In this document: positions 10,351 through 21,434 of the stretch, one piece after another
Layout of the letters: every line of letters begins with the position of its first letter
How positions within the stretch are numbered: the first letter of the stretch is position 1
NCBI RefSeq assembly: GCF_035222485.1
Contig: NC_085922.1
Span: 1,565,001-1,629,000 of the forward strand
Direction: 5' to 3'
Source of the DNA: Podospora pseudoanserina
Lineage: Eukaryota; Ascomycota; Sordariomycetes; Sordariales; Podosporaceae
Length of the DNA stretch: 64,000 nt
Made by a program: the position numbers and the translations under genes
The notes under the pieces: model-generated
Told to the model about the DNA's origin: nothing
Seen by the model: the letters and a program-made list of their open reading frames with translations, nothing else
Databases searched by the model: none

Positions 10351-13054
10351 ATGAGTGTCGTCGGTACGTTATGCGCCCACCACACACCTACCACATGCCT
10401 CGAGAGCCTGACTACTAACATGGCTTGCGTCTGACAGGTGTCGATTTCGGAACCCTTAACACAGTCGTCGCTGTTGCGAGAAACCGGGGTGTCGATGTGG
10501 TAAGTAGCTTGCCCGCCCAACCGCCCTCCTGAAGGGGAGGAGGAAAGCAAAAAGTCGATAAGGCTGATTGTGATGGTACACCGAGCGCAGAACTGACAAC
10601 GACTTTGTCAATGATAGATCACCAACGAGGTCTCTAACCGGGCGACTCCGTAAGTTTTCTCTTCTTACCCCTTGAGGTGGCTCTCCGGCTCCAGCCTTCT
10701 CTAGAAGCCGTGCAGAATTGGTGCCCAATGTCTAACACTCCTTCCACAGATCGCTTGTTGGCTTTGGCCCCAAGTCCCGCTATCTCGGTGAGCCCGCGAA
10801 GACTCAGGAGATTTCCAACCTCAAGAACACCGTCGGTTCTCTCAAGCGCCTGCTCGGCCGCACGTTAAACGATCCCGATGTCCAGACCGAGCAGGCTTTC
10901 ATCTCGGCCCCTCTGGTCGAGATCGACGGCCAGGTCGGCGCCGAGGTGTCGTACCTCGGCGAGAAGACCAAGTTCTCTGCCACCCAGCTCACAGCCATGT
11001 TCCTCGGCAAGATCAAGCAGACCGCTGCTGCCGAGCTCAAGCTCCCAGTATCCGACCTCGTCCTGAGCGTTCCCGCCTGGTTCACCGATATTCAGCGCCG
11101 CGCCCTTATCGATGCCGCCGAGATTGCCGGTCTCAGACCGCTCCGCCTCATCAACGACACCACCGCCGCCGCTCTCGGCTACGGTATCACTAAGCTGGAT
11201 CTCCCCGGCCCTGATGAAAAGCCCCGCCGCGTTGCCTTTGTCGATGTCGGTTACTCCAGCTACACCTGCTCCATCGTCGAGTTCAAGAAGGGCGAGCTCT
11301 CCGTCAAGGGTACCGCTTTCGATCGTCACTTTGGTGGCCGCAACTTTGACAAGGCCATCGTTGACCACCTCGCCAAGGAGTTCCACGGCAAGTACAAGAT
11401 CGACATCAACTCCAACCCCAAGGCCCTCTGCCGCGTCTACGCCGCTGCCGAGAAGCTCAAGAAGGTGCTCTCTGCCAACCAGCAGGCTCCTCTCAACATT
11501 GAGTCCCTGATGAACGATGTCGACGTTCGTGCTATGATCACACGTCAGGAGTTCGAGGCTATGGTTGAGCCCCTTCTCAACAAGGTCCACGTTGTTCTTG
11601 AGCAGGCCCTTGCCGACTCCAGGCTCACCAAGGAGGACATCGACATTGTCGAGGTTGTTGGCGGCGGCAGCCGTGTCCCCTCTATCAAGGAGCGCGTGCA
11701 GAACTTCTTCAACAAGAACCTCTCCTTCACCCTGAACCAGGACGAGGCTATCGCCCGCGGTTGCGCTTTCAGCTGCGCCATTCTCTCCCCCGTCTTCAAG
11801 GTCCGCGACTTCGCCGTCCAGGACATCATCAGCTACCCCATCGAGTTCGCTTGGGAGAAGGATGCCGACATCCCCGACGAGGACACCAGCTTGACCGTCT
11901 TCAACAAGGGCAACGTCCTGCCATCAACCAAGATTCTCACCTTCTACCGCAAGCAGGCTTTCGACCTCGAGGCCAGATATGCCCAACCAGAGGGTCTCCC
12001 CGGAAAGGTCCCTCCTTTCATCGGTCGCTTCTCCGTCAAGGGCGTCAAGGCCACCGGCGGCCCAGAGGACTTCATGATCTGCAAGCTCAAGGCCCGTGTC
12101 AACATTCACGGTGTTCTCAACGTCGAGAGTGGCTACTACGTCGAGGACCAGGAGGTCGAGGAGGAGATCAAGGAGGAGGGTGACAAGAAGGAAGGCGATG
12201 TGAGTATTCTCCCAACACGTGAAAACAACCCCTTATCGGTGGATTCCACACAGATGAACACCACGGGTGGAATGGAGGAGGTGCCTGTCAGATCGCCAAA
12301 ACGTCGCAAGACCGAGGCGCCCGCGACTAGCGAATCCGATCACCACGCTGGAGCTGTTGGGGAGGAAGATGACGACGAGCAAGAGAGAAATAAACTAACC
12401 ACCGAATCTTTTACACAAAAGGCCATGGACACAGACGAGAAGCCCAAGACCCGCAAGGTCAAGAAGCAGGTTCGCAAGGGCGACCTGCCAATTGTCAGCG
12501 CCACTCTCTCCCTCGACCAGGGCGCCAAGGCCCAGCTCTTTGAGAAGGAGTCCGCCATGGCTATGGAGGACAAGCTTGTCGCCGACACCGAAGAGAAGAA
12601 GAACGAGCTTGAGACCTACATCTACGACCTCCGTAACAAGCTCGACGACCAGTACTCTGAGTTTGCCAGCGACGAGGAGAAGGAGAAGATTAAGGCCAAG
12701 CTCGAGGCTACTGAGGTATGTTTTGGTCACTTGGTACAGGTGTGATGTGATCTGTCGCTGACGGTCAATCTACAGGACTGGCTCTACGACGAGGGTGACG
12801 ACACCACCAAAGCCGTCTACGTTGCCAAGATTGATGAGATCCGCGCTCTTGCCGGCCCCATCGTCCAGCGCCACTTCGAGAAGGTCGAGGCCGACAGGCA
12901 AGCACTCCAGGCCCGCCTGGATGCCGAGAGGGCGGCGAAGAAGGCCGAGGAGGAGGCCCGCAAGGCTGCCGAGTCCAAGTCAGACTCCAAGGACGAGGAG
13001 ATGACGGATGCGGACGCGCCAAAGGCCGAGGTTGAGGAGGCTGGCGATCCTTAG
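10351..13054 (+). CDS. hsp88: Hsp110-family chaperone / nucleotide exchange factor (Hsp88, Sse1-like)
   Basis: Cytosolic Hsp110 that exchanges nucleotide on Hsp70 and holds unfolded protein. Exons 10351-10363, 10438-10499, 10618-10649, 10750-12199, 12422-12715 and 12776-13054 give 709 residues, close to the 707 I recall for Neurospora HSP88. The N-terminal ATPase fold starts MSVVGVDFGTLNTVVAVAR and continues through LVLSVPAWFTDIQRRALIDA, RLINDTTAAALGYG and VEVVGGGSRVPSIKERV. A beta-sandwich, an acidic insert (QEVEEEIKEEGDKKEGD) and a C-terminal helical domain (RKVKKQVRKGDLPIV) follow. The first three exons are 13, 62 and 32 nt. The segment 12200-12421 is open in frame; I treat it as an intron because removal restores the conserved KKEGD-AMDTDE join, it starts GTGAGT and it has a CTAAC branch site. 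A smaller splice (12200-12253) would add 56 residues. Confidence 0.93.
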
Positions 13055-14084
13055 GAGGAGGGTAGTAAGGACAAGGGTGAGGAGGAGGATTGGACAGATG
13101 ATTCGGAAGAGGAAATGATACCTTGAGCGAAAAAGAGAAGAAGCGGATAGGGGGGAATTAAAAATACCGGGACATGATTACGGACATGATGAAACCCACT
13201 TTTTAGAAGTTTTCTTTTTTTTTTCTTTTTGAGAGAGAGATGGAGAGGAAATTTTATGTTTACCCACCACTACCATTACACTTTGCACACACATTCCCGA
13301 GCCTAATAGGTTGAATGAGAGGTAGCGGTAATTCTTTTTTTTTTCTTTAGGTATGAGGCTAGAAGGAGGAGGAGAGCGATGGATGGATTGATGGATGGTG
13401 GTCATTTGATAGATTGGTATGGTTTTCTCTTGGGGGGATAGTTGGAATTTTAGTAGGGGAGGGTGGTATAACTTTTTGTAGTGTAGGTAGAGGAAATAAA
13501 GAGCGAAGGTGGGGTAGATAGGATGATGTTTTGGTTGGTGATGAGTGTGATGTGATGTGATTCGTGACTCGACATGGAATTCGTTTGTCAAGTTAACCAC
13601 AACAAGGGAAAAGATGCATCAACCTTTTGTTGGAGAGATGGCATTTTGTATTTGTTTTTTCCAGAACCTTGATCGGGAGGCTTGGAGAAATAAGAGTTAG
13701 GCAGAGAGGGTGATCCTGAGCGGAGATTTCATATTGGGCCTATTTTCTTCTACAGATTTACTGAGACTTTGAACCACCTTGGTGAGCGATGTGCTTCTCC
13801 ATCTCCTCCACCAGGGCATGGGGAGGTTCGTCGTTGAGGGGGTGATGGCTTGTGCGATAAGGGCGTATTTCGCCTTCGAATTAGCCTTCTTTCTTCCCAA
13901 CGCTTTGGGCAGAACAATGATGTTTGTAACTAAGTTTCAGACCGACGTGTTGGTGGACAGCCCCTGGTGAGGGAGGAGATAGGTGTCTTTGTAGTTGTTG
14001 GGTAACATTTGCCTATCTAGCTAGGCAAAAGGGCTTGAAGCCAGACCGGGGAGATGGATGAATAGGGGAAATAGATGGAAGAAG

Positions 14085-14092
14085 AAAAAAAA
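14085..14092 (-). terminator. RNA polymerase III T-run terminator of the 5S gene
   Basis: Eight consecutive T residues on the minus strand directly after the 5S 3' end, the normal Pol III stop signal. Confidence 0.8.
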
Positions 14093-14211
14093 CATACAAC
14101 ACCGAGGATTCCCCAGTGGTCACCCACCTGAGTACTGATTCGGCCCTTCAGCTATTTGACTCGGGCAGAGCGGACGGGATGCCGTACTTTTAGCTGGGTA
14201 TGGTCGTATGT
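14093..14211 (-). rRNA. 5S ribosomal RNA (dispersed copy, variant type)
   Basis: A 119-base 5S gene on the minus strand, transcribed by Pol III. It begins ACATACGACCATA, carries CATCCCGTCCGCTC in the loop A/helix III region and GGTGGGTGACCAC in the internal-control-region/helix IV region, and ends GGTGTTGTATGT. The two ends pair to form helix I. An eight-T terminator follows at once. Single scattered 5S genes are normal in Sordariomycetes. The middle third (AGTCAAATAGCTGAAGGGCC) differs clearly from the main Neurospora alpha type as I recall it, so this may be a minor isotype or a decaying copy. Confidence is high that it is 5S-derived and lower that it is expressed. Confidence 0.92.
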
Positions 14212-14694
14212 GATTGTACGAGGGAGAAATGCACATCATAGGTAGTAAAAAAGAATTCTGCTGTACAAACTGTCGTCTTGTTCCCCCCTCCCCACATCCA
14301 CATGTTTTCCCGTCTTGATGAGTTATGCATATGTTTTTTTTTATTTATTTCAATGAGTTTTATGCTAGGCCGCCTATCCCAAATTACACCACTATCCCCT
14401 CCCCATCCCTTCGCTATCCCCGTTTACTTTGATGAAGAAACTAGAGCATTGTGTATGATGATGATGTAGGGGGTATCAACATAAGAAACAAAACAAAAAA
14501 AAGAAAACACAAAAAGCCAACCAGAGTCGAGATAGGTAATGATAAACTTTCTCTAACCACATCACCCACCCATCCATCCCTTTGAAAGAATAAAAGAAAG
14601 AAAAATACATGCCTTACAAGAGATAAATCATCGCACCAAAATAAGTCTAGCATGAGCAATAAAAACAAACAAGCAAACGCTACAAAGATATATA

Positions 14695-14697
<3 letters not shown>

Positions 14698-14740
<43 letters not shown>
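14698..14740 (+). repeat. Poly(A) tract of 43 bases
   Basis: Forty-three uninterrupted A residues preceded by a short TA run, in the HSP88/helicase intergenic space. No retroposon body is visible upstream. It may be a slippage product or the tail of an old retroposed insert. Confidence 0.95.
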
Positions 14741-14741
<1 letters not shown>

Positions 14742-15456
14742 AACGATTTCCCTCCCCATTGGTATCTGCCTCTTCTTCTGTCTTGTGTAAAACTCGCGAG
14801 GAAAAAGAAAAGAAGAATCTATCTAGCCCGCCCACTCCCCATCAATGGCTGATATGCATGATTAAACGCCAAGAAGAAGAAAACTAGAGCAGAGGGGTGA
14901 AAATGATAAAAACAACACGACCAACAAAAACAATGAATCCGCTTGTAAACGGAATGTGTGTGCCTCCCACCCCATCAATCAACCCAGCCCCGCCAACCTA
15001 ATCGCTATGCTTGTTATGCAGTGTCTTCGTGTGCTAGTGTCGTCGTTGATGCCCAGTCCGCCCCCTTTGGATCCCCACATCTGCGATGCACCGGAATGAA
15101 AAGAGTGAGCAGAGAGGGTATTGAGAATCACAGCATAACCCCCAAACTCCAAAGCAAAAAAAAACCGTGGTTCCCATTAACCCGCCTTGTACGATGTTGA
15201 GGAAAAGCGCAGTGATGACAATGCTGACAGCAATCATGATGGATGATATAAATGCCCCCGAAACGTGAGAAAACTGCCGTCCATGAGCCTTGCGCCTGTG
15301 CCATGATGCCATCCATCTTCATCCAAGTCGTCATGTGCGCCGATGATGTAAAGGAATGCTGCAAAAACCCGAGAGAAGGAAAAGTGAACGGTGAAAAACC
15401 ATTGCGGCTGAAAATGCAAAATCAAGCCATCGCCATGAATCACCCCCAAGTCTCCT

Positions 15457-18400
15457 CTATTTAAAGAGACTTCTCAAATCTTGCAATCTCTGCCTCGCCG
15501 CATCACCCTGGCTTCTCACGCCCTCGGCCTCGGCACGGTCCATGCTCAAGCTGGCCAGCTGCTTCTTTTTCTCCTGCAGCGCAATCATCTTCTCCTCAAA
15601 GCTGCCGCTCATGATATACCGCACCGTCCTCACAGGCCTCTTCTGGCCCAGACGATGCACACGGTCGACGGCCTGAGCCTCGGCGGCAGGATTGAACTGA
15701 GGCTCCATGACAAAGACACTGTTGCCAGCTGTCAGGTTGAGGCCCATACCCCCCGCCATGATGCTGACAAGAATGACTTGTACATTGGGATCATCGCGGA
15801 ACGCCTCCATGGCTTGGTTGCGAGCGTTGCGAGTCATCTTTCCGTCAAGACGGGAGTGGGTGATACCGGCGTCGTCGAGAGCGATCTCAATGAGATCAAG
15901 ATGAGAAGTCCAACCGGAGAAGACGACAGACTTGTAAGGTGGCTCGTCCGGATTGGCTTCACTCCGGGCCTTGTTGGCTAGAAGCTCTTCGACCAAAGCC
16001 CGAGTCTTTGTGTGAGGCCCAGTATACCGATCATCAGGAATGATTTTGCCAGCCCGAGTCTTCGTCTGGCGGGTCTCGTGCTCAACATCGGCTTTGCTTC
16101 GGCGGAGTTCAACGCAGTGAGCCTTTTGAGCAAAGGCGCATGTAGGGCAGCCCTGATGCATATCGCCATTGCCGTGCTGGTGCACGAACCTGATGCAGGT
16201 TGGACAATAGACGTGGAAGCACTGCGCCATGTAGCCCAAGACGTCGTTGTTCTGATCAGACTCTGGGTCGTCGACCTCGATGGCCCCAAGCTTGTTGTTG
16301 CACTTGATGCAGAAATCACTGCTGCCCTCCTGCATCAAATAGTACATCTCATAGGCCTTCTTTTCAGTCAGGGCCGGTTTCCCGTCGTCGTCCTCGCTAT
16401 CCAAATCGATGGGGGCATCTGCCGACAAGCCTTGAATTTCTTGAAAATCATCGTCATTCAGCAGATCCTTGCCATGCGCGCAGATCAAACGAAGTTGAAG
16501 AATAGACCGCAGAACGTGAATCATGGTCTTGCCACCCATAATGCGGGTCTGGCCGGTGCCCTGGCCCGTCAAGACCTGAACACGCTCCTCGGCCATCTTT
16601 TTGAACAGGTCATAGACCTTGCGCTCCTCGGAGGAGAACTCGAGGCGAATAACCTCGTCGGTGCGCTCCGGGAGTTCGATCTTGTCCTTGAGACGGCGGA
16701 TGGTAATGGTGTCAATCAAAACCCGAAGTTTGGGCACAATGTCCGGATCAGCAGCCTTGAAGGGAGCAATGATGTACTGGATAAACTTGCTCCTGTCGTC
16801 GAAGGGCTTCAGGCGCAAGAATGCCAAAAGGGAGGCAAGATCTTCGAGCTTGTTTTGAACTGGTGTTCCGGTCACGGCCCAACGGCGGTTAGCCTGTAGT
16901 CGGCAGATCGACTTGAACGACAGCGTGTTTTGCTCGCGAATTGTATGGGCTTCGTCGAGAACGATGCGGAACCAGGCAATTTCCTCCAAGGGGTAGAGGC
17001 CCGGCTTTTTCTTGAGACGTGCGTTGAGCTCGCTTGTGACGGATCCGTAAGTTGTGATCACCAGATCGTACCTGGCCAGCTGGGCAGAGTCCTTGATACG
17101 GTTGGCGCCGTGATAGATGTAGTAGTTCAGCTTTCCAGGTTCTATATGCTGCTTGATCTGCTCCTCCCAGTTGGTGATTGTGCTCAGCGGGCACACCAGC
17201 AAAGTGGCCTTCACATTCCGGCGAATTTGTGACAGGGGCAAAACCTGCGCGCGGGGGGCTTCATGGCTCTTCTGTGGCCTCTGATTCTGGACGACGGGCT
17301 GGAGGGGCTCACGTTGTGACCAGGCCTGCGCCTCGTCCAGAGTCTTGGCCAAGAGAGACAGAATGCTGAGCGTCTTGCCGAGGCCCATCATATCGGCAAG
17401 GATGCCGCCAAGAGTCGAAGGGGGCGGTTCCATCACCTCCTGGTTGGTGACCACATTGTAGTAGACCGTGGTGCCGAACTGATTTGTCCTGCGCTTCCAT
17501 GTTGATGTGACGGGAGCCTTGCTATCAGCGTCTGGCAATTGCTCAGACTCCCGAGAAGACATGAAGAACAGAGCTTGCTTCTGATGCTTCAGCAGCGGTG
17601 TTAAAACAGAGGGAGGAGGATCCAACTCCGGCAGCTCGTCCGACTTGGGGAGGGAGTCGAAAACACCCAGGACCTCGGACCGAATCTCTTCTACCGACTT
17701 GATCATGGGCGGAGCCTGATACTGGACGACATTGTTGACGCGGGCAAGGGAAGGCAGCTGCGGCCGGTTCTCCTTGGCCAGAGGGTTGAAGACTTTAACG
17801 CCGGACTCAACTCGCGGCGGACTAAGAAGATTAATGTTCTTCCGCTGCAACAATTTACCCACTCTATCAGCAAAGGAGCGAAGACCATAAATCATCAACT
17901 CAAGTTTAAATTGGGTGGACACCTGCTGCCCAACCTCTTCGCCGGGATTCTTGCGTCGGACGGGGATTCTGCAGTCAGTGCGTGTCCCAAAGGTTCCAGC
18001 CATGTCCATGAGAGGAGCAAGAACGCTGGCCGTCTTGGGATCAACCAAGCCAATGCAGCGCTTTTGCCAATCATGGGCATAAATCTTGGTGGTTGGATCG
18101 CCCGGGGTTCTCTTGAGCAGAATCTTGACTTGAGGCCAAAAAGCAGGACCGCCCATAGAGATCATGTTAGGCTTCGGGGCTGGGATCATGTGGCCTTTGA
18201 TGAAGGCGCCCTCAACCATTCCAAAACAGACCTCCTCCTGTTGGGGACTGCGGGGAATGATTTCGACGTCGGTGTCATCGGTCAAGTCAATTGTAGCGCC
18301 GGGGACCGGGGCCACAGATGACTGTGAGGGTCCATCGGATCGGTCTTTGATGTGCTGAGCCAGGATGCCGCTGCTGGGTGAGAAGAAAATACTATTTGCA

Positions 18401-18735
18401 GGCAGCGAAGGATCATTCTCGTTCGCTGTCTTTCTCCTCTTTGGCGGCGGCACCATAATGCGCTCCTGGACATTGTGAAGGCGCTCGATACTCTGTTGAG
18501 CACCCAACCCGTTCTTGAAGATGGGCATGGTACGATTACTAGCCAACCCGGTCGGGGCGCTCAGCTCCATGGGCGTTTGATCGGGACCGGTGAACTCAAA
18601 GGTGAGCTGCTCGGATGGTTGCGAAGGGCCTGGCGTGGATGACGAGGCGCCTTCACCAGGCTGGGGTGTAGCAGACGATCCGGCTGCAGCCTTGGGGTTG
18701 AGCAAGTCGGCCGGGTTCCACGACGTGGAAGACAT
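15457..18735 (-). CDS. SNF2-family ATPase with RING finger (RAD5/RAD16/HLTF type)
   Basis: Putative DNA translocase and E3 ligase of DNA-damage tolerance, acting on chromatin in the nucleus. One exon, 1092 residues from the Met of MSSTSWNPADLLNP; an upstream in-frame Met at 18795 is possible but lies in A/T-rich leader-like sequence. Order: a Ser/Pro-rich N-terminus; a HIRAN-position region (about 170-300); SNF2_N with GGILADMMGLGKT near residue 445 and DEAH (VLDEAHTIRE) near 595; a RING finger (CIKCNNKL ... CFHVYCPTC ... CPTCAF, about 807-867) inserted before the C-terminal helicase lobe; then ILVSIMAGGMGLNLTAG and AVDRVHRLGQKRPVRTV near 985-1037. The RING between the two helicase lobes defines the RAD5/RAD16/HLTF group. 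Which paralog (RAD5, RAD16 or ULS1) cannot be settled by eye; the HIRAN-like region favours a RAD5/HLTF relative. Confidence 0.9.
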   Translation of the reverse strand: MSSTSWNPADLLNPKAAAGSSATPQPGEGASSSTPGPSQPSEQLTFEFTGPDQTPMELSAPTGLASNRTMPIFKNGLGAQQSIERLHNVQERIMVPPPKRRKTANENDPSLPANSIFFSPSSGILAQHIKDRSDGPSQSSVAPVPGATIDLTDDTDVEIIPRSPQQEEVCFGMVEGAFIKGHMIPAPKPNMISMGGPAFWPQVKILLKRTPGDPTTKIYAHDWQKRCIGLVDPKTASVLAPLMDMAGTFGTRTDCRIPVRRKNPGEEVGQQVSTQFKLELMIYGLRSFADRVGKLLQRKNINLLSPPRVESGVKVFNPLAKENRPQLPSLARVNNVVQYQAPPMIKSVEEIRSEVLGVFDSLPKSDELPELDPPPSVLTPLLKHQKQALFFMSSRESEQLPDADSKAPVTSTWKRRTNQFGTTVYYNVVTNQEVMEPPPSTLGGILADMMGLGKTLSILSLLAKTLDEAQAWSQREPLQPVVQNQRPQKSHEAPRAQVLPLSQIRRNVKATLLVCPLSTITNWEEQIKQHIEPGKLNYYIYHGANRIKDSAQLARYDLVITTYGSVTSELNARLKKKPGLYPLEEIAWFRIVLDEAHTIREQNTLSFKSICRLQANRRWAVTGTPVQNKLEDLASLLAFLRLKPFDDRSKFIQYIIAPFKAADPDIVPKLRVLIDTITIRRLKDKIELPERTDEVIRLEFSSEERKVYDLFKKMAEERVQVLTGQGTGQTRIMGGKTMIHVLRSILQLRLICAHGKDLLNDDDFQEIQGLSADAPIDLDSEDDDGKPALTEKKAYEMYYLMQEGSSDFCIKCNNKLGAIEVDDPESDQNNDVLGYMAQCFHVYCPTCIRFVHQHGNGDMHQGCPTCAFAQKAHCVELRRSKADVEHETRQTKTRAGKIIPDDRYTGPHTKTRALVEELLANKARSEANPDEPPYKSVVFSGWTSHLDLIEIALDDAGITHSRLDGKMTRNARNQAMEAFRDDPNVQVILVSIMAGGMGLNLTAGNSVFVMEPQFNPAAEAQAVDRVHRLGQKRPVRTVRYIMSGSFEEKMIALQEKKKQLASLSMDRAEAEGVRSQGDAARQRLQDLRSLFK

Positions 18736-20850
18736 GTTGCCCAACTGTGCTTGGCTGGCTGTTTGTTCTTTATTTTGTTTTAATTTTGTAGTCAAATTTT
18801 AGTGGTATGTATCTGTGATAGATGTTAGAGTAAGCATAACTGGCTTTGGTTTGAGAACCGCTGAAGAAGATGAAAGAAGCTGGAAGACAGGATAGGCAAG
18901 TGAAGTCGGTGTGAGAAAGTGAATATGGGATGATGAGAAGGAGTTGACCAGTCACATGCCGGGATGGGGGGGCGTACCATACCGTTGAAATGAAGCTACC
19001 AACGACGCCCACACTCAACCAGAGCACCGGGTCTTTCTTTTCTGTCGAAAAAAATCGGTTGTCCAGCCCTAGGCAACCAACTCGGGCGAATGATGAGATG
19101 TAAGATGCACCGACATCACAAGCAGTCCGATGAGGACGGGTGTTGTGTTGCTGTTAAGGGTTGCTGGAGGGGAATGAGCTGCCGTGGTAGTGACTGGGAG
19201 CCTTGCTGTGGTGGGGCTTGCTGCATACGCAGTACCTAATACTGGGCTACCCGCTGCAGAATGGATCAAGCGATGGTATCCGTAGTGGGGGTTGCTTGGA
19301 TGGGTAGGTATGGAAGAGGGAGGGCAACGGGAGATGAAGGAGAGAGGTTGTCAAAGGAAGGAAGACGGTGAGGGTGAGGGATCCTTGGTGAGGGCAGAGT
19401 TGGGAGAGTAGAGTAGAGTGAGCACTGCAAATAACCAGGCAGGATATTGTGGGAGCTGGGAACCTATTGTTGACGTTGGCTGGGTTGGTCGCTCACTTTT
19501 TGAGAGCCGAGAGGCCTTATCGCAATCGGCTGGGAGCGATAGGCGCGTGACCCTCGAAGATTGCAGCGGATGGTGTGGCACGTGCCGCTGCGCAGACCGT
19601 GCCTTGCTTAGTCCACCACAGCGACCGTGATGCATCAGACGCTGGGGCAAAGCCTCTTGTTGCGGTGTGGTTATGTTATTATCTCGTACCAAGTTCAAAT
19701 CGGCGTCAGGGGCGGCAAATGTCATCAAGGGCCATCAAGGGACATGCAAGATGGGATATTTGCGATCGGCCAAGACACCAGTCAGAGACAGTCCTCGGGA
19801 TTTCCTCGCTGTCTACCCAATCCCAACTGCAGCCTCAGAACGGCACTAGAAGGCCCTTGATGCATCATCAACCACTTCTGTAACCTCTGTTTGCACAGTG
19901 ACGGGACGCCATGAGCAATCTCGCCCCCATGGCTCCACAACTTACAATGGGCAACATTGAGTATGAGATGGGATATAGATGTTTTGATTACCTATTGAGG
20001 GCCTTCTTGAAATAGTAAATGAACAACCTGGAACATGGCAATGATCGATACCGGTCGAGGAGACCAGATGCCATCCCAAAAGCCCCCTAGACAATGAGCA
20101 GCTACTATCTCCAAATCTCATCCGATATACTCACCGGTCGAACAGCCTGGAACCAATATCTTGATGAGCACCATCAACAACTTACGATGGGAAGACGGAT
20201 GGCATATCCACCCAGATAGGATGAGATATCTCTCAAGAAAGCACTTGAAGGCAGTAACCATCAACAAACTCGTCCGATTTTTCTCACCGGTGGAACAGCC
20301 TGGAACATCACAGAGTATTAATGCAGTTGCCCGCCGGCCCAGAGCAACAACGTACGATATCAAATGTAGGGGCGACATCAGATAAGCCGCTTTTATGGTA
20401 GAGGAGGCAGTTACCCTCTGCGATATTCATCTGATGTGTTCAGCGGTGGAACGATTTGAAAAACTATGGCCTTTATCAATATCTCACTTGATACCCTCAC
20501 CGGTCCAGAGCAACAACACACGATAGGCAACAGCATGGCGTATCTGCTGAGATGAGATGACTATAAGATAACAAAAAATCTGAAAGAAAAGGCTGGCACT
20601 ATCCTAAATCCTATCCGATACCTATCCCAACCGTTAGAACAACCTGGAACACACCACAGGCAAACACTTGCTTCACATTTAATTACACGAGATGAGAATC
20701 ACTCAACACGCCGAAAGGTCCCTTGACGAAAGGTGATCACTGACCCTGGCTATCAAACCCATGATGTCAATTTATTTCCAACACAACAACCAGCTCCAAA
20801 TCCCACATTGCATATAACCCCCCTTAATAAAAGAAGAACCCAGCTCCCCC
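18736..20850. other. Intergenic region upstream of the helicase, with a degenerate repeat field
   Basis: About 2.1 kb. The first kilobase is ordinary promoter-like sequence. From about 19930 to 20660 there are imperfect copies of short motifs, annotated separately. No gene is supported. Confidence 0.5.
19930..20660 (+). repeat. Degenerate direct repeats around GAACARCCTGGAAC
   Basis: The core GAACAACCTGGAAC or GAACAGCCTGGAAC appears near 20019, 20137, 20293 and 20634, with a decayed copy near 20440. Four of the core copies are preceded by a CTCAYCCGATAY-like block and an ACCGGT- or AACCGTT-type hexamer. A second motif, CAACTTACGATGGG or CAACACACGATAGGC, recurs near 19937, 20170, 20345 and 20510. 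Spacing is irregular (roughly 120-340 bases), so this looks like an old tandem array rather than a recent satellite. Confidence 0.6.
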
Positions 20851-21434
20851 TCACCGGGTATGCTCCCTCCCCCGACTCCTAGTCCTCATCCTCCTCCTCC
20901 CCCCCTCCCCCATCGGCGACCCCGACCTCGACGGACTTTCTGTGCGTTCCCAATCAGCACCCATCCCACTTGGTATTGCCATTGTAGGTACATACGACTT
21001 CTCTCATGCCTCTTCCTCCCTGTCCCTCCCCTCCTCTCCTCCCTCGGCCAAGCTCTATTCAGAACACTGCTCGAGCGGTATCTACACCTTCCGCGGAGCG
21101 AATCAGGCGTGTTGGTCCGTTTGGAAGCTTGATCGTCGTTGGGTGTGGGTTCCTCGCAGTAACGCATCCGTTTCCTCCCTCGCTCTTCATCCAAGTCTGT
21201 CACGTCCACGTGTCCGAGGTTGACTTGGTAAGTGAGACCGATTCCGTTGAGGTCCGGGGAGGGGCAGGGGGTTGGTGGGTAAGGTTTCGAAATGTCAAGA
21301 GGGATGGTGGTGGTGGTTGTTGTTGTTGTTGTTGTTGTTGTTGTCATGGTTGATTTTTGGGAACGGGAAGTGGTAGTGGTGGTGGCGACGGGCTTGTCCC
21401 CGAAAAGGGGGAGGGTGGAGAGTTGGGTTGTCAT
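20851..21434 (-). CDS. Hypothetical low-complexity protein, 2 exons
   Basis: I do not recognise this gene. Exons 21434-20996 and 20939-20851 give 175 residues. The intron is 56 nt with a GTATGT donor, a TGCTGAT branch site and a CACAG acceptor. The start MTTQLSTLPLFG is followed by a poly-Thr run encoded by a GTT/GGT-type repeat, then PYPPTPCPSPDLNGIGLTYQ and VNLGHVDVTDLDEERGRKRM. The C-terminus becomes Arg/Ser/Gly-rich (SPSRSGSPMGEGGRRRMR). Charge and SRS-like motifs suggest a nuclear or RNA-associated protein, but that is a guess. The splice signals and the non-repetitive central block are the main support. Confidence 0.55.

Larger units (their letters stand above)
13055..15456. other. Convergent intergenic region HSP88 / SNF2 helicase
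   Basis: About 2.4 kb between two convergent genes. It holds the 5S rRNA gene (14093-14211) and a 43-base poly(A) tract (14698-14740), plus several short T- and A-rich runs. Open frames of 60-140 codons occur on both strands but are low-complexity and unsupported. Confidence 0.6.

Noticed and set aside
10865-11590. 241-codon minus-strand frame inside HSP88
   Set aside because: Antisense to a conserved Hsp110 ATPase region; its Leu/Val-rich sequence follows from the C-rich codons opposite.
16012-16899. 295-codon plus-strand frame inside the SNF2 helicase gene
   Set aside because: Antisense shadow of a gene with intact helicase motifs on the minus strand; no domain of its own.
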